The translations under genes and the position numbers were made by a program. A DNA stretch of 64,000 nt from Pararhizobium sp. IMCC3301 (GTDB lineage Bacteria > Pseudomonadota > Alphaproteobacteria > Rhizobiales > GCA-2746425): positions 3,191,001-3,255,000 of the forward strand of contig NZ_CP132336.1 of the NCBI RefSeq assembly GCF_030758315.1, read 5' to 3'. Each line of letters opens with the position of its first letter. Within the stretch, counting starts at the first letter, position 1. Shown one piece after another: positions 1 through 8,311 of the stretch. The notes beneath the pieces were generated by a model, which was not told the origin of the DNA, made no database searches, and saw nothing but the letters and a program-made list of their open reading frames with translations.

Positions 1-1
1 C

Positions 2-1015
2 ACCATCATCGCCGGCTCCGGCCTGTTTCTGATTTACGGCAAATCCCCGATTGCCGGGTTTTATGCCATTTTTATTGAGCCGCTTTTGACCCGCTACGGC
101 ATCGGCGAAATTCTGCTGAAGCTCGGACCGTTACTGCTGATTGCGCAGGGTCTTGCCATCGGTTTTCGCGCCAGAGTGTGGAATATCGGCGCTGAGGGTC
201 AACTCATCATAGGCGCTATTCTTGCCGCGATGATTGCCATCCGGTTCGATGGCTCAAATTCCGTGCTGATGCTGCCTGCAATGATCCTGGCCGGTGCATT
301 GGGTGGAATGGGATGGGCCGGAATTGCCGCCTGGCTGCGGACCCGCTTCAATGCCAATGAGATTCTTGTCACCTTCATGCTTTCCAGCATTGCGCTGCAG
401 GTTCTGTACTATCTGGTGACCGGCCCGCTGCGCGATCCGCAAGGCTTCAACTTCCCCCAGTCGATCACCTTTTCTGCGTCTGCGACCTTTCCGATCCTGC
501 TTGAAAACACCCGTGTCAACGCATCGCTTCTGATTGCTCTGGTGGTGTCAATTGTGGCCTGGGTTTTCATGCAGCGCAGTTTGATGGGTTACAAGCTGGT
601 CGTTGGCGGTCTGGCGCCGCAGGCAGCGCGTTATGCCGGTTTTGGCGAGAAACGCGCGATCTGGATTGCGCTTCTGGCCGGCGGTGCCGCTGCCGGCGTT
701 GCCGGTGTCGGCGAAGTCGCCGGACCCCTTGGCATGCTGCAACGGACGATTTCGCCGGGCTACGGCTTTACCGCCATTATCGTGGCGTTTCTCGGCGGCC
801 TGCATCCGATCGGGATCGTGTTCTCCAGCCTGCTGATGGCGCTGATTTATGTCGGTGGCGATTTTGCACGCCTGTCCGTTGGATTGCCAAGTGCGGTAAC
901 GGATATTTTTCAGGGCCTGCTTCTGACGTTCTATCTTGCCAGTTCGCTGCTTCTTACCCACCGTTTGCGCCTGCGCCGCGCCGACAGGCCACTTGTTGTG
1001 GAGGCCGCAGAATGA
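2..1015 (+). CDS. BMP-family (nucleoside/purine) ABC transporter permease, 5' truncated
   Basis: Inner-membrane permease of an ABC importer of the YufP/BmpA-linked kind, which carries nucleosides or purine bases. The reading frame is open to the window edge, so the true start lies upstream; the internal TTG at 86 is not the start. Seen: multiple hydrophobic segments and the conserved stretch WNIGAEGQL near the left end, typical of this permease family (BPD_transp_2). It overlaps the next permease by ATGA at 1012-1015, so the two are translationally coupled. The partner ATPase is not in the window and presumably lies to the left. Substrate assignment is inferred from the guanine deaminase downstream. 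Confidence 0.88.
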   Translation, partial: TIIAGSGLFLIYGKSPIAGFYAIFIEPLLTRYGIGEILLKLGPLLLIAQGLAIGFRARVWNIGAEGQLIIGAILAAMIAIRFDGSNSVLMLPAMILAGALGGMGWAGIAAWLRTRFNANEILVTFMLSSIALQVLYYLVTGPLRDPQGFNFPQSITFSASATFPILLENTRVNASLLIALVVSIVAWVFMQRSLMGYKLVVGGLAPQAARYAGFGEKRAIWIALLAGGAAAGVAGVGEVAGPLGMLQRTISPGYGFTAIIVAFLGGLHPIGIVFSSLLMALIYVGGDFARLSVGLPSAVTDIFQGLLLTFYLASSLLLTHRLRLRRADRPLVVEAAE

Positions 1016-1935
1016 CCGCAACAATTATCTTCATTCTCGCCGGTACGCTGGCTGCCACCGTGCCGCTGCTGCTGGCCGCCATGGGCGAGCTGGTTGCGGA
1101 GAAATCCGGCATGCTCAATCTCGGTGTTGAAGGCATGATGGCGGTTGGCGCTGCCGCCGGATTTGTCACCGTTGCCCTGACCGGTTCTCATGCGCTGGGA
1201 CTGCTGGCCGGTGGTCTTGCTGCCCTGATCCTGTCCGCCGTGTTTGCGCTTCTGAGTATCTTCTTTATGGCCAATCAGGTTGCTGCCGGGCTTGCCATCG
1301 GGATTCTCGGATTGGGGGTTTCCGCCGCTATCGGCAAGTCCTATGAAGGCACCACAGTGGCACCAATGCCGAACCTGTCGCTCGGTCCGCTCAGCGATAT
1401 TCCAGTCATCGGACGGGCGCTGTTTACCCATGACATTATGGTTTATCTGGCCATCGTAACGGCTTTTGCAGTGTGGTTTGTCCTGCAGCGCACCAAGCTC
1501 GGCCTGATTATCCGGGCGGTAGGCGAATCGCCGCATTCCTCGCATTCTCTGGGTTATCCGGTCGCGCTGATCCGCACATGCTGCGTCCTGTTTGGCGGGG
1601 CAATGGCCGGCATTGGCGGTGCCTATCTGTCGATCGCCTATACGCCACTATGGGCCGATGGCATGGTCGCCGGACGCGGCTGGATTGTGGTTGCGCTGGT
1701 GGTGTTCGGAACCTGGATCGTGCCACGCATTACAATGGGTGCCTATCTGTTCGGTGCGTTTTCCCTGCTCGAATTATCAATTCAGGGTCTGGGACTGAAT
1801 GTGCCTTCGCAATTGCTCTCGGCATCGCCCTACATTGTCACCATCATCGTTCTGGTGGTGATTTCCAGAAACCCCACCCTCATTCAGCTCAACAGCCCGA
1901 TGAGTCTCGGTCAGACTTACCGGCCCAGCGGTTGA
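1012..1935 (+). CDS. BMP-family (nucleoside/purine) ABC transporter permease, second subunit
   Basis: Second inner-membrane permease (307 aa) of the same purine-type importer, YufQ-like. Seen: about eight to nine hydrophobic segments and the family stretch KSGMLNLGVEGMM near residues 28-40. It starts at an ATG overlapping the upstream stop and is followed after 39 bp by the binding protein, giving the common permease-permease-binding protein order. Together with the upstream permease it would form a heterodimeric channel. Length is normal for the family. Confidence 0.9.
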   Translation: MTATIIFILAGTLAATVPLLLAAMGELVAEKSGMLNLGVEGMMAVGAAAGFVTVALTGSHALGLLAGGLAALILSAVFALLSIFFMANQVAAGLAIGILGLGVSAAIGKSYEGTTVAPMPNLSLGPLSDIPVIGRALFTHDIMVYLAIVTAFAVWFVLQRTKLGLIIRAVGESPHSSHSLGYPVALIRTCCVLFGGAMAGIGGAYLSIAYTPLWADGMVAGRGWIVVALVVFGTWIVPRITMGAYLFGAFSLLELSIQGLGLNVPSQLLSASPYIVTIIVLVVISRNPTLIQLNSPMSLGQTYRPSG

Positions 1936-1974
1936 ACGGATTTTCCCATAACAAAACGAAAACAGGAGACAGGC

Positions 1975-3063
1975 ATGAACATACTTTCAAGAACGCTCAG
2001 GCAAATGGCGGCTGCCGCACTGGCGACCGCAATGCTTGCCGGTTCCGCAAACGCTGCGGAAAAACTGAAGATCGGCTTTATCTATCCCTCACCGGTTGGC
2101 GATGTCGGCTGGGCTCGTGAACTCGATGAGGGCCGCAAGAAGATTGAAGAAGCTTTTGGCGACAAGGTCGAAACCGTGGTCGTCGAAAATGTCCCCGAAG
2201 GACCAGATGCCGCCCGTATCATGAACCAGATGGCATCAACCGGTGCCGGTATGATCATGATCGGCTCGTTCGGTTATATGAATGACGGATTGAAGCTGGC
2301 GGCCCAGAAGCCGGACATCAGTTTCATTCATGCCAGCGGTTACAAGACGGCTGAAAATTTCGGTAATTTTCTGACCCGCAATTATGAAAGCGCTTATGTC
2401 GCCGGCATGGCGGCAGGCTTTGTCAGCAAGTCCAATACGCTGGGCGTGGTGGCCGCTTACGCCATTCCCGAAGTTGTCGGCATCATCAACGCTTTCACGC
2501 TTGGCGCGCAGAACACCAATCCGGATATTACGGTCAAAGTTGTCTGGCTGAATTCCTGGTTCAACCCGTCAAAGGCCCAGGAATCCGCAAAATCGCTGAT
2601 TGCGCAATCCGCCGATGTGATTTTCTCGCTATATCAGGATACGCCGTCGGTGGTCTCAGTGGCAGAAGAGGAAGGCGTCTATGTCGTCAACACCTCCTCC
2701 GACATGAAGAAATATGCCCCGACGAAATTGCTCGCCTCGCTGACGATTGACTGGGGTCCGTATTTCATCGAGCAGGTCTCTGCTGTGCTGGATGGCACAT
2801 TCAAGGGCACCGCCTATTGGGGCGGCATGGCCGATGGAACGGTTGGCGTCGCGTCCCTGAATGACGATCTGACCGCTGACCAGAAAGCCGCCCTGGACGG
2901 CGTGATGAAAGACATTGCGGCGGGCGGATTCCATCCGTTCACCGGTCCGATTGCCGGACAGGATGGCAGCGAGAAAATCGCCGCCGGTGCCACCATAGAA
3001 GACGGTGCGTTGCTTGGCATTGACTGGCTCGTCAAGGGCGTCGAGACCAAACTGCCGAACTGA
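1975..3063 (+). CDS. BMP family ABC transporter substrate-binding protein
   Basis: Periplasmic binding protein (362 aa) of the BMP/Med/PnrA lipoprotein-like family, which binds purine nucleosides or related bases. Seen: an N-terminal signal peptide (about residues 1-28, ending ANA before AEKLKIGFIYPSPVGDVGW), the conserved GWARE segment and late-domain AYWGGMADGTVGV typical of the family. There is no lipobox cysteine, so it is probably a soluble periplasmic protein. A good Shine-Dalgarno AGGAGA sits 8 bp before the ATG. It closes the transporter operon and is followed by a strong hairpin at 3085-3111 and then guanine deaminase. Confidence 0.92.
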   Translation: MNILSRTLRQMAAAALATAMLAGSANAAEKLKIGFIYPSPVGDVGWARELDEGRKKIEEAFGDKVETVVVENVPEGPDAARIMNQMASTGAGMIMIGSFGYMNDGLKLAAQKPDISFIHASGYKTAENFGNFLTRNYESAYVAGMAAGFVSKSNTLGVVAAYAIPEVVGIINAFTLGAQNTNPDITVKVVWLNSWFNPSKAQESAKSLIAQSADVIFSLYQDTPSVVSVAEEEGVYVVNTSSDMKKYAPTKLLASLTIDWGPYFIEQVSAVLDGTFKGTAYWGGMADGTVGVASLNDDLTADQKAALDGVMKDIAAGGFHPFTGPIAGQDGSEKIAAGATIEDGALLGIDWLVKGVETKLPN

Positions 3064-3084
3064 CTTTGACGTCAAACCAACCTG

Positions 3085-3111
3085 AACACCGCGCCTCAGC
3101 CGCGCGGTGTT
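3085..3111 (+). terminator. Hairpin between BMP binding protein and guanine deaminase
   Basis: Perfect 10-bp stem (3085-3094 with 3102-3111) around a 7-nt loop, followed by a short T-containing tract. It may be a rho-independent terminator or a 3' stabilising hairpin for the binding-protein message. An in-frame GTG at 3107 lies inside the hairpin and is therefore an unlikely start for the next gene. Confidence 0.6.
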
Positions 3112-3133
3112 TTCATCAAAAGGCCTGTCTTTA

Positions 3134-4504
3134 ATGCAAGATCTCAAAGGCATGACGCTGCAAACCACATTGATGCATGCGCCCCGGTCCGGGTCAGTGG
3201 AAATCATTGAAGATGCGCTGATTGCAATCGATTCAGATGGCAGTATCAGCTCGGTTCTGAAGCCGGACGATCCGGCCTATGATGAAGCGCACACCGCAGC
3301 GCAGAGCGCCAACACATTGGCCACCACCGCGCCCCGGCAATATCTGCTGCCGGGCTTTGTCGATCTGCACATTCATGCACCGCAATGGCCGCAGCTTGGC
3401 AAGGCGCTGGATGTACCGCTGGAAGTGTGGTTGCAGCAACACACGTTTCCGCTGGAAGCGCGTTATGCGGATGCTGACTTCGCCCGCCAAGTCTATCAGG
3501 AACTGGTGACTTCTCTGCTGGCCCACGGAACCACCAGCGCGGTGTATTTTGCCACCATCCATCAGCCGGCGACCCGCATTCTGGCGGATATTTGTCTGCA
3601 GCAGGGCCAGCGCGGCTTTATCGGCAAGGTGGCGATGGACAATGAAGACCAGTGTCCGGATTTCTACCGCGATGCCAACGCCGAGGCCGCACTTGAGGGA
3701 ACCCGCGCCTTTGTCGATTACGTTCTGTCGATGCCTGGAAACAGCTCTGCCCTTGTGCGCCCGGTGATTACGCCGCGCTTCATTCCAAGCTGCAGCGATA
3801 CAGCGCTGGCTGGTCTTGGCGCGCTGGCGGCCGAATATGATTGCCACATTCAGACCCATTGTTCGGAAAGCGACTGGGAACAGGCCTATGTACTGGACCG
3901 CACCGGCCGGACGGATGCGCAGGCGCTGGATGGTTTTGGCCTGCTCGGTCGCCATACGGTGTTGGCCCACAGCAATTTTCTCAGCGATGACGACATGGAT
4001 CTGGTGCGCAGCAGAGGATCGGGCGTCGCCCATTGTCCGCTGTCCAATGTGTATTTTTCAAATGCCGTCTTTCCCCTGCGTCGCGCCCTGGAGAAATCCG
4101 TCAGAGTGGGGCTGGGGACAGATATTTCCGGCGGCCCCAGCGCCTCGATGTTCGAGTCCTGTCGCCATGCCATCTCTGCCTCGCGCAATCTGGAAGAGGG
4201 TGTCGATCCCACCAGGCCCGGAAAACTGCGCGGCACGCCGGACAGCCGCATCAGTTTCCGCGAAGCCTTCCATCTGGCCACTGCCGGCGGAGCCGATGTG
4301 CTGGACATTCTGGTTGGCCGTTTTGCCAAAGGCTATCAGTTTGACGCCATACTGGTTGATGCGGACCGGCCCGCTGCGCCGATTGCCGTTGATGAGGCGT
4401 GGGACAGCCAGGACGATATTCTGCAGAAAATCATCAATGGCGCGACCCGTGCCAACATCACCACAACCTGGGTCGCGGGCAGGCCAGTTCATCAGCAAAA
4501 CTGA
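3134..4504 (+). CDS. guaD: Guanine deaminase
   Basis: Zinc amidohydrolase (456 aa from this ATG) that converts guanine to xanthine and ammonia, feeding the purine degradation genes downstream. Seen: the metal motif HIH at residues 79-81 within GFVDLHIHAPQWPQLG, the guanine-deaminase block TPRFIPSC, a later QTHCSES metal histidine, LAHSNFLS, and GLGTDISGGPS with the catalytic aspartate. Length matches the family (about 430-460). A GTG nine codons upstream would extend it to 3107 but lies in a hairpin, so the ATG is preferred. The position behind a purine-type transporter supports the assignment. Confidence 0.93.
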   Translation: MQDLKGMTLQTTLMHAPRSGSVEIIEDALIAIDSDGSISSVLKPDDPAYDEAHTAAQSANTLATTAPRQYLLPGFVDLHIHAPQWPQLGKALDVPLEVWLQQHTFPLEARYADADFARQVYQELVTSLLAHGTTSAVYFATIHQPATRILADICLQQGQRGFIGKVAMDNEDQCPDFYRDANAEAALEGTRAFVDYVLSMPGNSSALVRPVITPRFIPSCSDTALAGLGALAAEYDCHIQTHCSESDWEQAYVLDRTGRTDAQALDGFGLLGRHTVLAHSNFLSDDDMDLVRSRGSGVAHCPLSNVYFSNAVFPLRRALEKSVRVGLGTDISGGPSASMFESCRHAISASRNLEEGVDPTRPGKLRGTPDSRISFREAFHLATAGGADVLDILVGRFAKGYQFDAILVDADRPAAPIAVDEAWDSQDDILQKIINGATRANITTTWVAGRPVHQQN

Positions 4505-4642
4505 TGAGATTGGAAAATGACACAAAAAAATCTATGTTGCAGGTGAACGTCCTGCCGCTTATGTCAACACTATAAAAAATCCTTTTATGTAAACTTTGGA
4601 ACATGGTGCTGACCGTGAGAGACCCATGTTCGGAGAATTGAT

Positions 4643-5317
4643 TTGGCCATAGACTGGACATCCCTCATACGGGAGTTTGTAACGCTCCTTGTGGTCATTG
4701 ATCCGGTTGGAACCATTCCTGTTTTTCTGTTTGCGGTGCAAAATGTGCCGGCCCGCCTGCATCGCAGGTTGGCTTTGCGCGCGGTCGGTATCGCGACTTT
4801 GGTGCTGCTTGCGTTTCTTGTCGGCGGTCAATTTCTGCTCGAAACGCTGGGACTTCGCCTTGGCTCGTTTCAGATCGCGGGCGGGGTCGTGCTTTTCCTG
4901 TTTGCGATGACCATGATTTTCGGCGAATCCAAGCCCGCTCGTGAGATTGAGGAAGCCGAACGCGATCACCTTGCCGGAGCGGTGTTTCCGCTTGCCATGC
5001 CCTCCATCGCGTCGCCAGGCGCGATGTTGGCAATAGTTGTTCTGACGGATAACCATACCGAGTCGCTGGCCGATCAGACAGTGACAGCGGGGCTGCTTAT
5101 CATCGTTCTCCTACTGACACTTGTGCTTCTGCTCGCTGCCAGCGTCGTTCACAAGGTGATCGGGAACACCGGCGCAAGCATCATCAGCCGGGTGATGGGC
5201 ATCGTGCTGGCGACAATCGCAGTGGATGCAATTCTCGGCGGACTTGACGCCCTCGGCGTACTGGAGGTCTCACCCCCGGCTTTAAGCAGTTCCCTGTTGG
5301 ATGAATCGCAGAACTGA
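4643..5317 (+). CDS. MarC family integral membrane protein
   Basis: Membrane protein of 224 aa with about six hydrophobic helices, matching the MarC/UPF0056 family. Seen: early VVIDPVGTIPVF, the mid-protein GESKPAREIEEAE loop, and FPLAMPSIASPGAM, all typical of the family. The start is a TTG preceded by CGGAGA at 4631-4636; no better ATG exists nearby. The molecular function of MarC proteins is not established, and the old link to multiple antibiotic resistance in E. coli is not supported. It stands alone between guanine deaminase and the convergent xanthine permease; nothing here ties it to purine metabolism. Confidence 0.85.
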   Translation: MAIDWTSLIREFVTLLVVIDPVGTIPVFLFAVQNVPARLHRRLALRAVGIATLVLLAFLVGGQFLLETLGLRLGSFQIAGGVVLFLFAMTMIFGESKPAREIEEAERDHLAGAVFPLAMPSIASPGAMLAIVVLTDNHTESLADQTVTAGLLIIVLLLTLVLLLAASVVHKVIGNTGASIISRVMGIVLATIAVDAILGGLDALGVLEVSPPALSSSLLDESQN

Positions 5318-5442
5318 TCGTGTGAGGTGGAGACGAGGCCACGGAGCTTTCGTTGCTGAAGCGCTCTGGTTCAGCACATTCGCGATAAGGGCAGATCGAA
5401 GCCGCCACTATCGGTCAACCTCCCTTGCCAGAGGTCCATAAA

Positions 5443-5466
5443 AAAGCCCCGCCGAAGCGGGGCTTT
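5443..5466. terminator. Bidirectional rho-independent terminator
   Basis: Perfect 10-bp GC-rich stem (5443-5452 with 5457-5466) with a CGAA tetraloop. Reading leftward it runs into six Ts, so it is a strong terminator for the xanthine/urate permease; reading rightward it ends in TTTATAT and can also stop transcription from the MarC gene. It separates the two convergent genes. Confidence 0.85.
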
Positions 5467-5498
5467 ATATGTTGAAAACTCAAGGCTTCAGCCAGCCC

Positions 5499-6896
5499 TC
5501 AGTCGTGTCCTCCCATACCGCCGGAAATCTCCTCGGTCTGGTCTTCCATCAGTTCCTCAGGAAGGACGAGGTTCAGCACAATTGCAATCAAGGCCGCCGG
5601 CAGCAGGCCGGTTGTTGCCAGAATGCGCAATGTGTCGGGCAGATATTGCAGCGCGTTTGGCTCCAGTTGCAAACCGAAACCAATGGACAGCGAAACCGCA
5701 AAGATCACCATGTTGCGCCGGTTCCAGGTGACATCCGACAACATGGAAATACCAGCGGCAACGACCATGCCGAACATCACAATGACACCGCCGCCCAGAA
5801 CCTCGATGGGAATGGTCGAGATCACGGCACCGACTTTCGGCACCAGGCCCGCGGCTATCAGAAACAGAGCACCGATTGTCACGACATGACGGCTCATCAC
5901 TCCGGTCATTGCAATCAGACCGACATTCTGGCTGAAGGAGGTGTTCGGCAGTCCGCCAAACACACCGGCAACGGCCGATCCCAGCCCGTCGGCATAGGTG
6001 GCTCCGGTGATTTCCTTGTCGGTGGCTTCGCGGCCGGCACCACCTTTGGTGATACCTGAAACATCGCCCACGGTTTCAACCGCAGAGACGAAGGCCATCA
6101 GGCAGAACCCGACCACTGCCGCAATGCTGAATTCGAAGCCGAAATGGAACGGATCGGGAATGGCAAAGTCAGCGGCCCGCGCTACATTTGCGAAGCTTAC
6201 CATGCCCAGTGCATAGGCCACGACATAACCGGCCAGAAGCCCGATCAGAACAGCGGACACAGACAACATGCCCCTTGCATAGAATTTCAGGCCCAGTGTG
6301 ACCAGGATCACCACAAGGGCCACTGACCAGTTCAGCAGGCTACCATATTCCGGTGTGTTCATGGCGGGGATGCCGCCAGCCGCATATTGAATGCCGATGC
6401 GCACCAGCGCAAGGCCGATCATGGTGACAATCAGTCCTGTCACCAGGGGCGGCAGCGCAAACCGGATACGGCCGATAAAGGTGCCGATAAAGGCGTGGAA
6501 CAGGCCGCCGATCATGACACCGCCGAACAGGACAGGAAGCGCTTCAACGCCTTTTCCCGCCACCAGCGGGATCATGATGGGAACAAATGCAAAGCTGGTG
6601 CCCTGCACGATCGGCAATTTTGCTCCGATCGGCCCCAATCCGATCGTCTGGAACAAGGTTGCAATGCCGGCAAAGAACATCGACATCTGGATCATATAGA
6701 TCAATTCCGGAAAATCCGGAGAATTCGACCCGAAGCCAAATCCGGCAGCGCCTGCAACGATGATCGCTGGCGTCACATTCGACACAAACATCGCCAGAAC
6801 GTGCTGGATACCCAGCGGCACAGCCTTGTGCAACGGTGGTGTGTAATTGGGATCACGGAGTTGTTCCGCTGTCCCGATAGACGTATCTGCTGCCAT
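5499..6896 (-). CDS. NCS2 family xanthine/uric acid permease
   Basis: Inner-membrane purine:proton symporter (465 aa) of the nucleobase-cation-symporter-2 family, likely for xanthine and/or urate. Seen: about 12-14 hydrophobic segments, QGTSFAFVP near residue 99, the key glutamate E274 in SAVETVGD, and the family signature SFSQNVGLIAMTG around residues 320-332, where the QN pair helps set purine specificity. A near-perfect AGGAGG precedes the ATG. It is the last gene on the left of a minus-strand purine degradation run, 43 bp past ureidoglycolate lyase. Xanthine versus urate preference cannot be decided by eye. Confidence 0.93.
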   Translation of the reverse strand: MAADTSIGTAEQLRDPNYTPPLHKAVPLGIQHVLAMFVSNVTPAIIVAGAAGFGFGSNSPDFPELIYMIQMSMFFAGIATLFQTIGLGPIGAKLPIVQGTSFAFVPIMIPLVAGKGVEALPVLFGGVMIGGLFHAFIGTFIGRIRFALPPLVTGLIVTMIGLALVRIGIQYAAGGIPAMNTPEYGSLLNWSVALVVILVTLGLKFYARGMLSVSAVLIGLLAGYVVAYALGMVSFANVARAADFAIPDPFHFGFEFSIAAVVGFCLMAFVSAVETVGDVSGITKGGAGREATDKEITGATYADGLGSAVAGVFGGLPNTSFSQNVGLIAMTGVMSRHVVTIGALFLIAAGLVPKVGAVISTIPIEVLGGGVIVMFGMVVAAGISMLSDVTWNRRNMVIFAVSLSIGFGLQLEPNALQYLPDTLRILATTGLLPAALIAIVLNLVLPEELMEDQTEEISGGMGGHD

Positions 6897-6938
6897 GTTA
6901 GCCTCCTGTTAATGGCAATCCGGCCCCGATGGGCCAAT

Positions 6939-7442
6939 TCAGCCCGGTTCAGTTCTTTCAATCAGGAAAGGGGATTTGAACCAGTGCTCCTCCAGATTTT
7001 CGCCTTCGCCGATCCGGTCGACAACGGCAAACAGCCCCGGTTCTGCCAGCGGCGTCAGAACGCCATGCCAGATATTCCGGTAATAGTTCACACCCTGTCC
7101 GGGTGCTGTGATGAATGCAAGTGGTGTGCCCGGCCGGCCGTTTTCATCCGCCGCCACAATGCTCAGAAACGGCTCAGCCGACATGGCAATAAAAGCCTGA
7201 CTGCCCAGCGGATGACGTTCCATCATTTCAAGCCTGTAGGGCAGAGTGCGGGCTTTGGAACGGAACAGGCTGATGCCCGCTCTGGCAGTGTCGCCGCAAA
7301 AATCCAGCGTGGCGAGATCGTGAAAGCGCCCGCACAGGCCCTGATTGATGATCTTGTCAGCTGTGCCACTGGCTTCCAGCACATCGCCAAAAGGGGCAAA
7401 CGCCGCCCGGGTGAGTTGCTGGATTTGGAGGACGCGGCCCAT
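6939..7442 (-). CDS. allA: Ureidoglycolate lyase
   Basis: Cytosolic enzyme (167 aa) that splits (S)-ureidoglycolate into glyoxylate and urea, the last step of allantoin breakdown. Seen: MERHPLGSQAFI, the metal/active-site block NIWHGVLTPL and GENLEEHWF, all hallmarks of AllA. The ATG at 7442 starts 2 bp after the stop of the ureidoglycine aminohydrolase gene; an upstream in-frame start inside that gene would add 44 unlikely residues. Length equals the family norm of about 160-170. It acts directly after the product of the upstream gene. Confidence 0.93.
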   Translation of the reverse strand: MGRVLQIQQLTRAAFAPFGDVLEASGTADKIINQGLCGRFHDLATLDFCGDTARAGISLFRSKARTLPYRLEMMERHPLGSQAFIAMSAEPFLSIVAADENGRPGTPLAFITAPGQGVNYYRNIWHGVLTPLAEPGLFAVVDRIGEGENLEEHWFKSPFLIERTEPG

Positions 7443-7444
7443 AT

Positions 7445-8293
7445 TCAGCGCGGCCCGGCCACGGCTGACCCGGTCCCCAGCTTCATGTGACGGTTGACGT
7501 CCTTGTAGAGCAGATAGCGGAATTTGCCGGGCCCGCCAGCATAGCAGGCCTGCGGGCAAAACGCGCGCAGCCACATATAATCGCCGGCCTCAACCTCCAC
7601 CCAGTCCTGATTGAGGTGGTAAACCGCCTTGCCTTCCAGCACATACAGCCCGTGTTCCATGACATGGGTTTCGGCAAACGGGATCACGGCACCGGGTTCA
7701 AAGGTGACGATGGTGACATGCATGTCATAACGCATATCCTCAGGATCAACGAAACGCGTTGTGGCCCATTTGCCCTCGGTCTTCGGCATCGGGCTTGGCG
7801 CAATGTCCTGTTCATTGGTGACAAAGGCCGGTGGAAAATCGATGCCATCGACCTTTTCATAAGCTTTTCTGATCCAGTGGAAGCGGACCGCGTCTGTCCC
7901 GGAATTCTGTGCCGTCCAGTTGGTGTCGGGCGGAATGAAGGCATAACCGCCTTGCGCCATTGTGTGGACGGTTCCCTCAATCGTCAGGCTCAACTCGCCT
8001 GCAACGACGAACAGCACGGCTTCGGCAGCAGGATCGATTTCCGGCTTCTGACTGCCACCTCCCGGCGCAACTTCCATAATATATTGCGAGAAAGTTTCGG
8101 CGAAGCCCGACAGCGGACGCGACAGCACCCAGAGCCGCGTTTTCTCCCAGAATGGCAGAAAACTGGTGACAATATCCTGCTGCACGCCTTTCGGGATAAT
8201 CGCATAGGCATTGGTGAAAACCGCCCGGTCCGTCAGCAGACGGGTCTGTTCCGGCAGGCCACCCTGAGGCGCATAATAATTCGGCTTAGCCAC
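7445..8293 (-). CDS. allE: (S)-ureidoglycine aminohydrolase, double cupin
   Basis: Bicupin enzyme (282 aa) that releases ammonia from (S)-ureidoglycine to give (S)-ureidoglycolate, the substrate of the AllA gene next to it. Seen: two cupin folds (about residues 50-125 and 175-260); the C-terminal one carries FAETHVMEHGLYVLEG with the Glu-His-His manganese ligands and FCPQACYAGG with the fourth ligand glutamine. The start codon is GTG with AAGGA upstream. Family members in databases are often called YlbA/UGHY. It lies 18 bp after the allantoinase fusion in one minus-strand operon. Confidence 0.92.
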   Translation of the reverse strand: MAKPNYYAPQGGLPEQTRLLTDRAVFTNAYAIIPKGVQQDIVTSFLPFWEKTRLWVLSRPLSGFAETFSQYIMEVAPGGGSQKPEIDPAAEAVLFVVAGELSLTIEGTVHTMAQGGYAFIPPDTNWTAQNSGTDAVRFHWIRKAYEKVDGIDFPPAFVTNEQDIAPSPMPKTEGKWATTRFVDPEDMRYDMHVTIVTFEPGAVIPFAETHVMEHGLYVLEGKAVYHLNQDWVEVEAGDYMWLRAFCPQACYAGGPGKFRYLLYKDVNRHMKLGTGSAVAGPR

Positions 8294-8311
8294 GGCAAAT
8301 CCTTTTCTCGA

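Noticed and set aside
3107-3133. GTG start extending guanine deaminase by nine codons
   Set aside because: The GTG lies within the 3' arm of a perfect hairpin; the ATG at 3134 gives the normal family start.
6387-7490. 367-codon plus-strand frame over the xanthine permease and ureidoglycolate lyase
   Set aside because: Antisense shadow of two genes with clear motifs.
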